The notes: a model not told the origin generated them from the sequence alone. A DNA stretch of 64,000 nt from Micromonospora trifolii (GCF_022229005.1 NZ_JAKKFD010000019.1:62001-126000), one strand, 5' to 3'. Positions 16,863 through 25,792 are shown, numbered from the stretch's first letter. Numbers and translations: made by a program.

Positions 16863-17791
16863 GCGGGGCCGCGACAACCCGACGGGCGCTCACCGGAATC
16901 GGCCTCACGCTCCTGCTGGTGATCGGTGCGACACCGCCGGCCGTCGCCGCCCTACGGGCCGACCCGGGAGCGGGCTGCCCGCCCGACCAACCCGACTGCA
17001 GCGTCTGGGACGACGAGCCAGGCAATCCCGGTGATCCCGGGGGCGGCGGGGACAACGGTGGGGGCGGGGACGACGGTGGCGGTGGCGGTGGCGGCGTCTG
17101 CCAGTGGAACGGGCGGACCATCCCCTGCTACGACGAGGACCTGGGCTGGTTCAACAACGGCAACGGGTGCTACTACAAGCTGACCGAGGGGCCGGTCGAG
17201 GCGCCCGAGGGTCACCAGTGGTACCTGCAAACCTGCAACGGCGGCTCCCTGGGTGCCCAGGAGGTGGTGTCGCTGGCCGATCCGCCGGCCGGTTTCGGCG
17301 CGCCGCCGGACCCCGAGGAGTTGGCCCGTCGCGCACTGGCGTCGATCAAGCTGCTGCCGGCGCGGCTGAAGGTCGCCCCCCGTAAGGACATCGGTCCGGG
17401 CCTGGTCGGCCTGCCCGTGTGGATGTGGGCAACCGCGGGGAAGAACTACTTCGGCCCGCTGTACGCCGACGAGTCCGACCGGGGTCTGACCGTCTACATC
17501 GAGGCGAAGGTCGACCGGATCGTCTGGGAGATGGGCGACGGCAAGAAAGTCACCTGCTACGGCGCCGGCACCGAGTACAAGGCCGATGGCGCGCGGGCGG
17601 GTGCCACCTCCCCGGACTGCGGCTACGACGACGGCTACTCGAAACCCGCCACCTACAAGGTCACCGCCACCACGCACTGGACGGTGAACTGGTGGACCAA
17701 CAGCGACGCCACGAGGCGGGTGATCCCGCAGACCCGGAGAAGCGGCATCGTGCAGATCAGGATCAACGAACTCCAGGTGGTCACCAGATGA
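16856..17791 (+). CDS. Hypothetical secreted protein with glycine-rich linker
   Basis: 311 aa starting at a GTG inside the previous gene. Signal peptide (about 1-32, cut near AVAA). A Gly/Asp-rich low-complexity linker (about 53-80) is followed by a cysteine-containing domain (CQWNGRTIPCYDE) and a C-terminal region that may be PKD/Ig-like (VDRIVWEMGDGKKVTCYG). The W-x-M-G-D-G pattern is typical of PKD-like domains. Its stop overlaps the CpaB-like start by 4 bp (ATGA), so it is translationally locked to the pilus genes. Function unknown; a surface accessory of the pilus is plausible. Confidence 0.75.
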   Translation: MLSGAATTRRALTGIGLTLLLVIGATPPAVAALRADPGAGCPPDQPDCSVWDDEPGNPGDPGGGGDNGGGGDDGGGGGGGVCQWNGRTIPCYDEDLGWFNNGNGCYYKLTEGPVEAPEGHQWYLQTCNGGSLGAQEVVSLADPPAGFGAPPDPEELARRALASIKLLPARLKVAPRKDIGPGLVGLPVWMWATAGKNYFGPLYADESDRGLTVYIEAKVDRIVWEMGDGKKVTCYGAGTEYKADGARAGATSPDCGYDDGYSKPATYKVTATTHWTVNWWTNSDATRRVIPQTRRSGIVQIRINELQVVTR

Positions 17792-18447
17792 GCCTCGCGA
17801 CGCGCAACGGAACCCCGTCGGTGGACGCACCCGTCAACCCGCCCACAGTGGTCCGCCAGCGACGGGTCCGTCCCGGGCTGCTCGGTCTCGCCGTCCTCCT
17901 GATCGCCCTGGGCGGGCTGGGCGCGGCCTTCGCGGTCACCTCGGTACGGGCCACCGGCAGCTATCTGGCGGTGGCCCGACCGGTGGAGGTGGGTCGGGAG
18001 ATCAGCGCAGCCGACCTGGTCACCGTGCAGGTCGCCGGCGGTCAGGGGTTGCGCCCGGTGCCTGCCGCACGGCTCGACGAGGTGGTCGGAAAACGGGCCG
18101 CCGTCGCGCTGCTTCCGGGCACGCTGCTCACCCTGGGACAGGTCACCGACGACCCGCTGCTCGGCCCCGGCCAGCAGCAGATCGCGCTCGGCCTGAAGAC
18201 CGCCCAGGTGCCGGCCCGCGAACTGCACCCCGGAGACAAGGTCCTGCTGGTCAGCACTCCGGACAACGATGCCGACGGGGACACGGCCGCCGCTGGCACC
18301 CGCTTCGCGGCCACCGTCATCGACATGGTCAGCCCGGCCAACGACGACAGGGTCGTGTACCTGGCGTTGCTCACCCGTGACGTGCCCGCGGTGGTGGCGC
18401 TCGCCGCACAGGAACGGCTCGCGGTAGTGCTGACCGAGGCGGCCTGA
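17788..18447 (+). CDS. SAF-domain pilus assembly protein (CpaB/RcpC-like)
   Basis: 219 aa from the ATG at 17788. One membrane segment (about 31-53) is followed by a SAF domain (VEVGREISAADLVTVQV, about 68-84) and a second beta-rich part (ALGLKTAQVPARELHPGDKVLLV). CpaB/RcpC proteins are periplasmic/exported parts of Tad secretion systems. Its place immediately before the CpaE/TadA/TadB/TadC genes supports this. Starts in the ATGA overlap with the previous stop. Confidence 0.82.
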   Translation: MSLATRNGTPSVDAPVNPPTVVRQRRVRPGLLGLAVLLIALGGLGAAFAVTSVRATGSYLAVARPVEVGREISAADLVTVQVAGGQGLRPVPAARLDEVVGKRAAVALLPGTLLTLGQVTDDPLLGPGQQQIALGLKTAQVPARELHPGDKVLLVSTPDNDADGDTAAAGTRFAATVIDMVSPANDDRVVYLALLTRDVPAVVALAAQERLAVVLTEAA

Positions 18448-18449
18448 GC

Positions 18450-19250
18450 ATGGCGATCATCGCGCTGGTGTCCGCGAAGGGTTCGCCGGGCGTCACCACC
18501 TCGGCGCTGGCCTGCGCGCTGGCCTGGCACCGGCGGCTGGTGATCGCCGAATGTGACCCGGCCGGCGGCTCGATCCTCGCCGGATACCTCGGCGGCCAAC
18601 TGGACGGCCCGCGCGGCATCGGAGAGCTGGCCGTCGGGGAGTTGCGCGACGGCAACCTGGAGACCGCGTTCTGGTCCCAACTGGTCGACCTGGACGCACC
18701 CCGCCGGGAACGGCTGCTGCTACCCGGCCTCGTCGACCCGACCCAGAGCGGCAGCGTCACCCCGCTCTGGCAGCGCTTCGCCGACTACTTCGACGCCCTC
18801 GACCGCGGCACCCCCGGCTACGACGTCCTGGTCGACTGCGGCCGGCTGCACGTGACCGGGCCACCGTGGCCGGTGCTGCGGGCCGCCTCGGTGGTGCTGT
18901 TGGTGACCCGGGCACACCTGCCGGACCTCTCCGGCACCCGCGCGGTGGTCACCGCGATGGAACGGGACTTCGCCGAGCACCGGGTACCCCCGGGCACCCT
19001 GCGGCTGCTGCTGGTCGGCGACGGGCACGGGCGGGCCGAGATCAGCCGCGCCCTGAAACTGCCGGTCATCGCGCGGCTGCCGCACGATCCGCGTACCGCC
19101 GGGGTGCTCGCCCTGGGCGGGACAGTGCGGGCCGGTCGGCCGCTGATGCGCGCGGCGGCCGCGCTGGAGGTCCCGATCGGGGCGCTCCTGGAACGGCGAC
19201 GGGCCCGGTTGGCGTGGCCCGTGCAGCAGGGGGTGCCGGATGCGGTTTGA
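18450..19250 (+). CDS. CpaE/TadZ-like MinD-family ATPase
   Basis: 266 aa with an N-terminal deviant Walker A (SAKGSPGVTTSALA), the CDPAGG sequence and a Walker-B-like YDVLVDCG (about 127-134). TadZ/CpaE proteins of this family localise Tad pilus machinery at the membrane. The usual N-terminal receiver-like domain of CpaE is absent. The gene begins 2 bp after the SAF protein and overlaps tadA by 11 bp. Confidence 0.82.
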   Translation: MAIIALVSAKGSPGVTTSALACALAWHRRLVIAECDPAGGSILAGYLGGQLDGPRGIGELAVGELRDGNLETAFWSQLVDLDAPRRERLLLPGLVDPTQSGSVTPLWQRFADYFDALDRGTPGYDVLVDCGRLHVTGPPWPVLRAASVVLLVTRAHLPDLSGTRAVVTAMERDFAEHRVPPGTLRLLLVGDGHGRAEISRALKLPVIARLPHDPRTAGVLALGGTVRAGRPLMRAAAALEVPIGALLERRRARLAWPVQQGVPDAV

Positions 19251-20790
19251 GCCGGTCTCCACCGATCCGCGCCAACAGCCACCGGCAGTGACCTCCACCG
19301 CGCCGCCCCTGGCCGTGCCGAACGGCCGGCACCACCAGTCCGGGCCGCAGCCGCAGCCGCAGCCGGCGCCGGCGGCCACCCCGCCGGCGGAGGCACCGCC
19401 CCGGGCCCGGATGGATTTCCAGGTGGTCCGGGAGCTGCGCCGGGAACTCACCGAACGGCTCACCCTCTGGCAGCGCGGCCGGGAGTTCACAGTCGACGAG
19501 GAGGACACCGAGCGGGCCCGACTCGCCGTCGCCGTGGTCTCCGCGTACGCGGACTCGGTACGCCGGGCCGGCACGCCGATGGCCGCCGGCGATGAACGCC
19601 TGCTGCTCGACCAGGTGACCGCCGAGCTGGTCGGGCTCGGCCGGCTACAGACGCTGCTTGTCGACGACACCATCGAGGAGGTGCACATCCTCGGCTGCGA
19701 CCAGGTGCGCATCACCCGGCACGGCGGTGGGGTGGACTGGGCGGAGCCGATCGCCGACAGCGACGCCGAGCTGGTGGAGATCCTCCAGGCGGCGGCCCGT
19801 CGGGCGGGCGCGACCGAGCGGTCCCTCTCCACTGTGAAGCCCACCCTCGACCTGCAGCTGCCCGACGGCAGCCGGTTGGCCGCGGTGTTCCTGGTCAGCC
19901 ACCGCCCGTACGCGGTGATCCGCAAGCACAACACCCTGGACGTGAGCCTCGACGACCTCGCGGGCGCCCGAGGTGACCTGGACGAGATGATCGATCCGCT
20001 GCTGCGCGACTTCCTCCGCGCGGCGATGCGTGCCGGTCTGAACATCATGGTCGCCGGGTTGGCCGGTGCCGGGAAGACCACTGTCATCCGGGCGCTGATG
20101 AACGAGATCCCGCAGGACGAGCCGTACGTGCTGCTGGAGGAGAGTCGGGAGCTGCTTCCGGCCCGCCGCCGGGAGCGGCACCGGGCGGTGATGAGCTTCG
20201 AGGCCCGGGAGGGGCACGGCGAGCGCGGCTTCGACGGCCGCCCAGCCGGTGAGGTGACCATCGCCGACCTGATCCCGCTGTCGCTGCGGATGGGGGTCCT
20301 GCGGATCATCGTGGGCGAGGTGCGGTCCCGGGAGATCGTGCCGATGCTCCAGGCGATGACCACCAGCCGGGGGTCGATGTGCACCATCCACGCCCGTACC
20401 GCCTCCGGTGTGGGTGAACGGATCGTCGAGCTGGCCCTGGCACACGGCCGCGAGATGACAGTCGACCAGGCCCGCCGGATGGCCGGCAACGCGCTCGACC
20501 TGATCGTCTACGTCACCATCGAGGACGAGACCGCGATCGGCGGGCGGAAGCACCGGTTCGTCTCGCATGTGGAGGAGGTGATCGGGGCCGGCGAAGCCGG
20601 TCGGATCACCACCACAACTGTCTTCGGGCCGGGCCCGGACGGTCGTGCGGTTCCCCGGCACCTGCCGGAGCGGGTCCGCGACCAGTTGCTGCGGGTGGGT
20701 TACGACGCGCGGCTGCTGACCCGGTGGGTCGAGGCCGGTGCCGGTGCCTGGCGGCGGCCTCGGCAGACCCGACTGGCCCGGCGGTCCTGA
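19240..20790 (+). CDS. tadA: Tad pilus ATPase TadA/CpaF
   Basis: 516 aa secretion ATPase of the VirB11/PulE family. A variable, proline-rich N terminus (about 1-60) precedes the N-terminal domain. Walker A GLAGAGKTT (about 273-281), the Asp-box LLEESRELLP, Walker B RIIVGEVRSREIVP and the His-box CTIHARTASGVGERI are all present and in order. It powers pilin assembly at the cytoplasmic face. Its stop TGA and the tadB ATG share one base. Confidence 0.92.
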   Translation: MRFEPVSTDPRQQPPAVTSTAPPLAVPNGRHHQSGPQPQPQPAPAATPPAEAPPRARMDFQVVRELRRELTERLTLWQRGREFTVDEEDTERARLAVAVVSAYADSVRRAGTPMAAGDERLLLDQVTAELVGLGRLQTLLVDDTIEEVHILGCDQVRITRHGGGVDWAEPIADSDAELVEILQAAARRAGATERSLSTVKPTLDLQLPDGSRLAAVFLVSHRPYAVIRKHNTLDVSLDDLAGARGDLDEMIDPLLRDFLRAAMRAGLNIMVAGLAGAGKTTVIRALMNEIPQDEPYVLLEESRELLPARRRERHRAVMSFEAREGHGERGFDGRPAGEVTIADLIPLSLRMGVLRIIVGEVRSREIVPMLQAMTTSRGSMCTIHARTASGVGERIVELALAHGREMTVDQARRMAGNALDLIVYVTIEDETAIGGRKHRFVSHVEEVIGAGEAGRITTTTVFGPGPDGRAVPRHLPERVRDQLLRVGYDARLLTRWVEAGAGAWRRPRQTRLARRS

Positions 20791-21692
20791 TGGTCGACAG
20801 CCTGGAGTTGATCGCGGTGGTCTCCGGCGCCGCCTGTGTGGCCGGGCTGCTGCTGGCAGTGGTCGCCCTGGTCGGCACCCGTCGACCCCCCGGGCCGCGG
20901 CCGGGCAGTGGGCCGGGGCTGAGCCGACTGTGGCGCGGGCCGGGCAGCACTCCGGCCGAGCGGCGGGCCTATCAGGCGCTGCTGGTCGCCGCGCTGGTCG
21001 CCGGCGCGTTGGCGTTCCTGCTGACCGGGCTGCCGGTGGTGGGCCTGCTGGTGGCGGTCGCGGTGCCCGGCACGCCGTGGCTGTTCGGAGTGGGCAAGGC
21101 CGAGCAGCGGGCGATCGCCCGCATCGAGGCCGTCGGCGAGTGGACCCGCCGACTCAAGGACGTCTCCGGCACCGGGCAGGGCCTCCAACAGTCGATCATC
21201 GGCACGATCGGCAGCGTGCCGCCCGGCGTCGAGGACGAGGTACGGCTGCTCGCCGCCCGTCTCCAGGCCGGCTGGATGGCCCGCTCCGCGCTGCTGGCGT
21301 TCGCCGACGAGATCGCCGACCCGGTCTGCGACCAGGTGGTCGCTGCGCTGATCCTGCACCTGTCGGACCGGGGTGAGCGGCTTGGTGACGTGCTCGGTTC
21401 GATCGCCGGCGCGGCGTCCGCGGAGGTGGCAACCCGTCGGGAGATCGAGGCCAAACGCACCCAGCCCCGGTTCGCGGTCCGCTTCCTCACCGGGATGACG
21501 CTGGCAACCTTGGCGTACGGGCTGATCAACACCGAGTACATCAAGCCGTACGGCACACCTGTGGGTCAGCTGGTGATGGCCGCCCTCGGCGCCGCCTTCA
21601 TCGGCCTGCTGGCCTGGGTGCGGTCGATGAGCCAGCCGCAACGGCCGGCGCGGTTCCTGCCGGCGCCCAACCCGGCCGAGGTGATCGCGTGA
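20790..21692 (+). CDS. tadB: Tad pilus inner-membrane protein TadB
   Basis: 300 aa. The ATG at 20790 overlaps the tadA stop (TGATG). It has membrane helices at both ends, with a cytoplasmic GspF/TadB domain (about 90-235) including GEWTRRLKDVSGTGQGLQQS. With TadC it forms the platform driven by TadA. Its stop codon is also the first base triplet of a 45-bp repeat that is present twice before tadC. Confidence 0.9.
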   Translation: MVDSLELIAVVSGAACVAGLLLAVVALVGTRRPPGPRPGSGPGLSRLWRGPGSTPAERRAYQALLVAALVAGALAFLLTGLPVVGLLVAVAVPGTPWLFGVGKAEQRAIARIEAVGEWTRRLKDVSGTGQGLQQSIIGTIGSVPPGVEDEVRLLAARLQAGWMARSALLAFADEIADPVCDQVVAALILHLSDRGERLGDVLGSIAGAASAEVATRREIEAKRTQPRFAVRFLTGMTLATLAYGLINTEYIKPYGTPVGQLVMAALGAAFIGLLAWVRSMSQPQRPARFLPAPNPAEVIA

Positions 21693-21793
21693 GCGCGAGG
21701 AGTGCAGCGCAGCGGAGCCCCGCAGTCGCGAACGAAAGGCCAGCCCCGGTGAGCGCGAGGAGTGCAGCGCAGCGGAGCCCCGCAGTCGCGAAC
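21689..21793 (+). repeat. Two 45-bp direct repeats, period 60 bp, between tadB and tadC
   Basis: Identical copies occupy 21689-21733 and 21749-21793. Each begins GTGAGCGCGAGGAGTGCAGC and ends CCGCAGTCGCGAAC. The first copy starts on the tadB stop codon. Each unit can fold (GCGG-AGCC-CCGC inner stem, CGCGA/TCGCG outer pairing). The gap otherwise has no gene; the copies look like inserted REP-type elements. Confidence 0.85.
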
Positions 21794-21807
21794 ACAAGGC
21801 GGCTCGC

Positions 21808-22680
21808 ATGATCGTGAACTGGCAGTTTGTTCTCGCGGTCTGCGGTGGCGCCGGGATCGGTCTGGGTGTGTTCCTGGTGGTCCGGGAGTTGGTGCCGGCG
21901 ACTCCGGCGCTCGGGCCTGCGCTGCGCCGACTGCATCAGCCGCCGGGCACCGGTCGGGTGGCCACGCCCGCGTCCCGGCGACTCGACTGGCTGACCGGGA
22001 TGTCGCGCTGGTTGCGGCCGCCGCAGATGCAGCTCGCCCTGATCGGTCAGACCTCCGAGCAGTACGCGCTGTCGGTGTTGCTCTCCGCGCTGATCGGGTT
22101 GGCCACACCGACTGTGCTCGGGGTGGTGATGTGGCTGCTCGGCATCCCGTTCCCACTGGTGGTGCCGGTGCTGGGCAGCCTCGGTTTGGCGCTGCTGGCC
22201 GGTCTGCTGGCACACCGCTCCGTGCTGACCAAGGCCAACGCCGCCCGCGAAGAGTTCCGCCAGGCGGTCTGCACCTACCTCGACCTGGTGGCGTTGCAGC
22301 TCTCGGCCGCGCACGGGCCGGTGCAGTCGCTGGAGCGGGCGGCGGCGGTCTGCGACGGTTGGGTGTTCGACCGACTCCAGGAGTCGCTGCGGATCGCCCA
22401 GATGCAGATGCACGCGCCCTGGGACGAGTTGCGCGACCTCGCCGACAAGATCGGCATTCCCGAGTTGGGCGACGTCGGCGCGATCATGCGCTCCTCCGGC
22501 AGCGAGGGCGCGCAGGTGCACGAGACCCTGCGCAGCCGGGCCGACTCGCTGCGCGACCAGATCCGCACCGACAACCTGGCTCGTGCCGAGGGGATCACCA
22601 GCAAGCTCGACATCCCGGGCGCGCTGCTCGTCTTCGTGCTGCTCGGGTTCGTCCTCTATCCGTTCATCGCCCGTGTCTGA
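21808..22680 (+). CDS. tadC: Tad pilus inner-membrane protein TadC
   Basis: 290 aa with membrane segments at about 8-28, 90-130 and the C terminus (ALLVFVLLGFVLYPF). The cytoplasmic TadC/GspF part includes FRQAVCTYLDLVALQLSA, then LADKIGIPELGDVGAIMRSS. Partner of TadB. No strong ribosome site is seen before the ATG; the sequence there is the end of the second repeat copy. Confidence 0.9.
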   Translation: MIVNWQFVLAVCGGAGIGLGVFLVVRELVPATPALGPALRRLHQPPGTGRVATPASRRLDWLTGMSRWLRPPQMQLALIGQTSEQYALSVLLSALIGLATPTVLGVVMWLLGIPFPLVVPVLGSLGLALLAGLLAHRSVLTKANAAREEFRQAVCTYLDLVALQLSAAHGPVQSLERAAAVCDGWVFDRLQESLRIAQMQMHAPWDELRDLADKIGIPELGDVGAIMRSSGSEGAQVHETLRSRADSLRDQIRTDNLARAEGITSKLDIPGALLVFVLLGFVLYPFIARV

Positions 22681-22705
22681 CCCCTCCCCCTTGAAGGAGA
22701 ACGCC

Positions 22706-22906
22706 ATGTCCATCCTCAGCTATCTGCACGTCGTGGTGACGACGCGCCTGGCCGAGCTACGCCGTGACAGTGAGCGCGGCGACAGCCCGGTGCCCACCGC
22801 GGTGATCATCGCCGGCCTGGTCGCCGTCGCCATGGCCGTCACCGCCCTGGCCCTGACCAAGGCCAACAGCTGGATGACCGGTATCCCGAATTACACGAAG
22901 CCGTAG
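22706..22906 (+). CDS. Flp-type pilin-like small membrane protein
   Basis: 66 aa: a charged N-terminal part (about 1-28) and one hydrophobic helix (TAVIIAGLVAVAMAVTALAL, about 31-50) followed by a short polar tail. GAAGGAG lies 7 bp before the ATG. Size, helix and position between TadC and TadE genes suggest the major Flp-like pilin, cut by the prepilin peptidase near GDSP/VPTA. The usual G-x4-E-Y processing motif is not obvious. Confidence 0.72.
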   Translation: MSILSYLHVVVTTRLAELRRDSERGDSPVPTAVIIAGLVAVAMAVTALALTKANSWMTGIPNYTKP

Positions 22907-22914
22907 TAGCTGGC

Positions 22915-23358
22915 GTGCGTGCAGCTGCGTACCCGAGATGGAGCCGGGCGGTCACCGCCGCCCGGCGCCGCCTCGCGGCCGGCGACCGCGAGCGGGGTGC
23001 CAACCCGGTGGAACTCGCCGTGATGATGCCGCTGATCCTGGTGCTGCTCTTCGCCTCGATCCAGGTCGCGGCCGTCTTCCTCGCCCGCTCCACAGCCTTG
23101 AACGCCGCGCAGAGCGGTGTCAACGCGCAGCGGACGTACCAGGCGCGCAGCGGCGCCGGGGTGGACAGCGCCTCCCGCTTCCTGCGGGCCGCCGGCGGTT
23201 GGCTGGTGGGCTGGGACAGGTCCGGCCCGACCTGCGTGACCACCCCGACCGAGGTGACCTGCACGGTGAGTGGCCGGTCCCTGTCGGTGGTGCCGGGCGT
23301 GGACTTCGCGATTCGGCAGACCGCCCACGGAACGGTGGAGAGGGTGACCCCGCCATGA
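22915..23358 (+). CDS. TadE-like pseudopilin
   Basis: 147 aa from a GTG 6 bp after the pilin gene. The RGANPVELAVMMPLILVLLF segment (about 29-48) is the TadE pattern: a glycine-rich cut site, a glutamate at +5 and a hydrophobic helix. The rest is a small extracytoplasmic domain with one cysteine pair. TadE pseudopilins are minor subunits processed by the prepilin peptidase. The stop overlaps the next ATG by 4 bp. Confidence 0.85.
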   Translation: MRAAAYPRWSRAVTAARRRLAAGDRERGANPVELAVMMPLILVLLFASIQVAAVFLARSTALNAAQSGVNAQRTYQARSGAGVDSASRFLRAAGGWLVGWDRSGPTCVTTPTEVTCTVSGRSLSVVPGVDFAIRQTAHGTVERVTPP

Positions 23359-23822
23359 CCCGTACCGCCGAGCGGGGCTCGGTCTCCATCGAGGTGGCGG
23401 TGCTCGCGCCCGCGTTCATCGCGCTGATGGTGCTGGCCGGTGTGGTCGGGCGCAGCGCGGTGGCCGCGGAGGCGCTCGAAGCGGCCGCGCACGACGCCGC
23501 CCGGGCGGCGTCGATCTCCCGGAACTCCGACGTCGCCAAGGAAGAGGCGCGGGAGGCTGCCCAGAAACAGCTGGACTGGCACGGCCTGGCCTGCGCCAAC
23601 GGCCTGGACCCGGAATTCAGCGGCAAGTCGCCCGGCAACGGGTCCAGCTTCGACAAGGCCTTCAGCAGCACGGTCGGTACGAACGCCACGGTGACGGTGA
23701 AGATCAGCTGCCGCGTGTCCTTCAAGGACATCACCCTCGACATCCTGCCCGGGATGGAGAGTGAACGGCTGATCTCCGCGGAGTTCACCTCCCCCCTCGA
23801 CCGTTACCGGAGTCGGCAATGA
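23355..23822 (+). CDS. TadE-like pseudopilin, second
   Basis: 155 aa starting in the ATGA overlap. ERGSVSIEVAVLAPAFIALMV is again the TadE/pseudopilin N-terminal helix with the conserved glutamate. The extracytoplasmic part has two cysteines (LACANGL and ISCRVSF) that could pair. Overlaps the following TadG-like gene by 4 bp. Confidence 0.85.
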   Translation: MTRTAERGSVSIEVAVLAPAFIALMVLAGVVGRSAVAAEALEAAAHDAARAASISRNSDVAKEEAREAAQKQLDWHGLACANGLDPEFSGKSPGNGSSFDKAFSSTVGTNATVTVKISCRVSFKDITLDILPGMESERLISAEFTSPLDRYRSRQ

Positions 23823-24268
23823 CGGCCACGACATCGGCTGCCAGGCCCTCGCGGGCCGGTGAGCACGGCCGGGTGAGCATCTTCCTCGCGGTGACGATGG
23901 TCGGTGTACTGGCCATCATCGGCCTCTCCTTCGACGGCGCCGGACAGCTCCGCACCCTGCAACGCGCCCAGAACCTGGCCGCCGAGGCGGCCCGGGCCGG
24001 CGGTCAGGCCATCGACCGGGCCACCGCCATCGAGGGCGGGCCGACGCGGATCAACGAGCCGGAGGCGCGCGATGCGGTCGCCAACTACCTGGCGGCGGTG
24101 AAAACCTCTGGCCACTCCGTGAACTTTCCCCAGGCCGATGGGGAAACCCTGATCCGGGTGACCGTCTCCATCACCTACCACCGCTCGATGATCGGACCGT
24201 TCATTCAAGAGAAGACGGTCACCGTCACCGGCGAGGCGACCGCGCGTGCCATCACCGCAACACAGTAG
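23819..24268 (+). CDS. TadG-like pilus-associated protein
   Basis: 149 aa. HGRVSIFLAVTMVGVLAIIG is a pseudopilin-like helix, followed by GAGQLRTLQRAQNLAAEAARAGGQAID, the amphipathic segment typical of TadG/TadE-like proteins with Flp pilus loci. It lacks the von Willebrand domain of full-length TadG. The last of a run of genes coupled by 4-bp overlaps. Confidence 0.8.
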   Translation: MTATTSAARPSRAGEHGRVSIFLAVTMVGVLAIIGLSFDGAGQLRTLQRAQNLAAEAARAGGQAIDRATAIEGGPTRINEPEARDAVANYLAAVKTSGHSVNFPQADGETLIRVTVSITYHRSMIGPFIQEKTVTVTGEATARAITATQ

Positions 24269-24282
24269 GAAGGAAGGCAGTC

Positions 24283-25776
24283 ATGCCCGTATCGGGTGGG
24301 TCCGTCGTACGGCGGACCGGACGGATCCTCACCGGCATCGGCGCGCTGGCCGTGCTCCTGGTGCTACTGGTCGGCGCGCCGATCGCGCTGCTCGCCTTCG
24401 CCGGTAACCCGCTGCCCGATCACCTTCCCACGATCAGCGAGGTGGGCACCGCGCTGACCAGCCGGGACGACGGTCAGCTCTTCCTGCGGGCTCTCGCAGT
24501 GGCCGGTTGGTTCGGCTGGGCCACGTTCGCCTTCTCCGTCCTCGTCGAGCTGGGCGCGCAGACCCTGCGCCGGCCGGCGCCGAAGCTGCCCGGGATGGGC
24601 CGCCAGCAGAAGGCCGCCGCCGCGCTGGTCGGCTCGGTCGCGCTGATCCTGGTCGCCAGCCCGGCCGCCGCGAGCGCCGCGGCAATCTACGGAACTCCGG
24701 TGTACGCCAGTCCGAGTGCGCCGGCCGTCACCACAGTGGCCGCGCCGACTCGCGCCGCGTCGACGGCGAACGACGAGGCCGCGCCGGTGTACCGGGTGGC
24801 GCGGGGCGACTACCTCGGTGAGGTGGCCGAGCGGTACCTGGACGAGTTCGGTGACTACCGACAGCTCGCCAAGCTGAACAAGCTCGACGACCCGGACCGG
24901 ATCCGCCCCGGCCAACTGCTCCGGCTGCCCACTGAGGCCGCCGACCAGGGGGCCCGGCAGCACGCCACCGGCCGGCTCGTCGACCGGCCCGCGGCGCCGA
25001 AACCGCCCGCGCCCCGGCCGGCGCCCGAGCGGGCCGCACCGCCGCGGGTGGCCCCGGCACCGCCCAGCGGTACGGAGTCAGCGGGCCAACCACCAGCGAT
25101 GACTGTCGGTGCGGCCCGAGCCGGTGCCGCCGATCGGGTGAACCGTCCGCTGGCGGTCTCCGCCGTACTGGCGGTGGCGAGCATCGTCGGCGCCCAGATC
25201 GGCGCAGTCCTGGGGCTGCGTCGCCGTCCAGCCACCGCCGGGGCAGCTCCCCGACTGGCCGCGTCCTCCCGCACCTCCCGAAGCGGCGCAGGCCGACGAA
25301 GCGGTGGCGCGGGCCAGAGCGGCAGTGGTGCAGGCCGGCGTGGCGGTGGTGGGGCGGCCGGGAGCGGTGCCGCGTGGGCTGCCAGCCGGGCGGCGGCGGC
25401 CATCGAAGGCCCGGCGGCACCGCACGGCGGCGCGGCACCGAGCGGGAGCGGGGTCGCACCTCGCGGTGGCGGAGAGAAGCCTGCCGGCAGTGCTGTCGCA
25501 CCTACCGGAAGTGGGGTGATGCCCGCCGGCAGCGAGGTGGCACCCGCCGGCAGCGGAATGGCTTTCCCCGGCAGCACGGCGTTTCCGGGCAGCGGGATGG
25601 CTCTCTCCGGCGGCACGGCACCCTACGGCGGCGGAATGACGGCCGCCGGCCCTGATGGCTGGGATGGTGACGAGGGCTGGGCCGGTGCTGGCGGCGAGGG
25701 CGGGCTGTTCGACGGCGGGCACGGCCTGGACTCCGTGCCGGACGGTCCGCCGGTGGGCCGACACCGACGCATCTGA
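24283..25776 (+). CDS. LysM-domain membrane protein with Gly/Ser-rich tail
   Basis: 497 aa. Three hydrophobic segments (about 15-40, 68-90 and 112-130) precede a LysM motif (YRVARGDYLGEVAERYLDEF then RIRPGQLLRLP, about 168-217). A Pro/Ala-rich linker, another helix (about 288-312) and a long low-complexity tail with repeated GSGVAPxG/GSxMAxPG units follow. LysM binds peptidoglycan N-acetylglucosamine. In related tad loci a LysM protein with a C-terminal transcriptional activator (BTAD) domain follows the pseudopilins; here no BTAD is seen, so this may be a shortened form. GGAAGGAAGG precedes the ATG. Confidence 0.8.
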   Translation: MPVSGGSVVRRTGRILTGIGALAVLLVLLVGAPIALLAFAGNPLPDHLPTISEVGTALTSRDDGQLFLRALAVAGWFGWATFAFSVLVELGAQTLRRPAPKLPGMGRQQKAAAALVGSVALILVASPAAASAAAIYGTPVYASPSAPAVTTVAAPTRAASTANDEAAPVYRVARGDYLGEVAERYLDEFGDYRQLAKLNKLDDPDRIRPGQLLRLPTEAADQGARQHATGRLVDRPAAPKPPAPRPAPERAAPPRVAPAPPSGTESAGQPPAMTVGAARAGAADRVNRPLAVSAVLAVASIVGAQIGAVLGLRRRPATAGAAPRLAASSRTSRSGAGRRSGGAGQSGSGAGRRGGGGAAGSGAAWAASRAAAAIEGPAAPHGGAAPSGSGVAPRGGGEKPAGSAVAPTGSGVMPAGSEVAPAGSGMAFPGSTAFPGSGMALSGGTAPYGGGMTAAGPDGWDGDEGWAGAGGEGGLFDGGHGLDSVPDGPPVGRHRRI

Positions 25777-25792
25777 GCGGCCCGCACGTCAC

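Noticed and set aside
15696..16877. A 393-aa minus-strand frame across the gap before the lipoprotein gene
   Set aside because: It crosses a real gene on the other strand and a non-coding region, and shows no known domain or plausible start.
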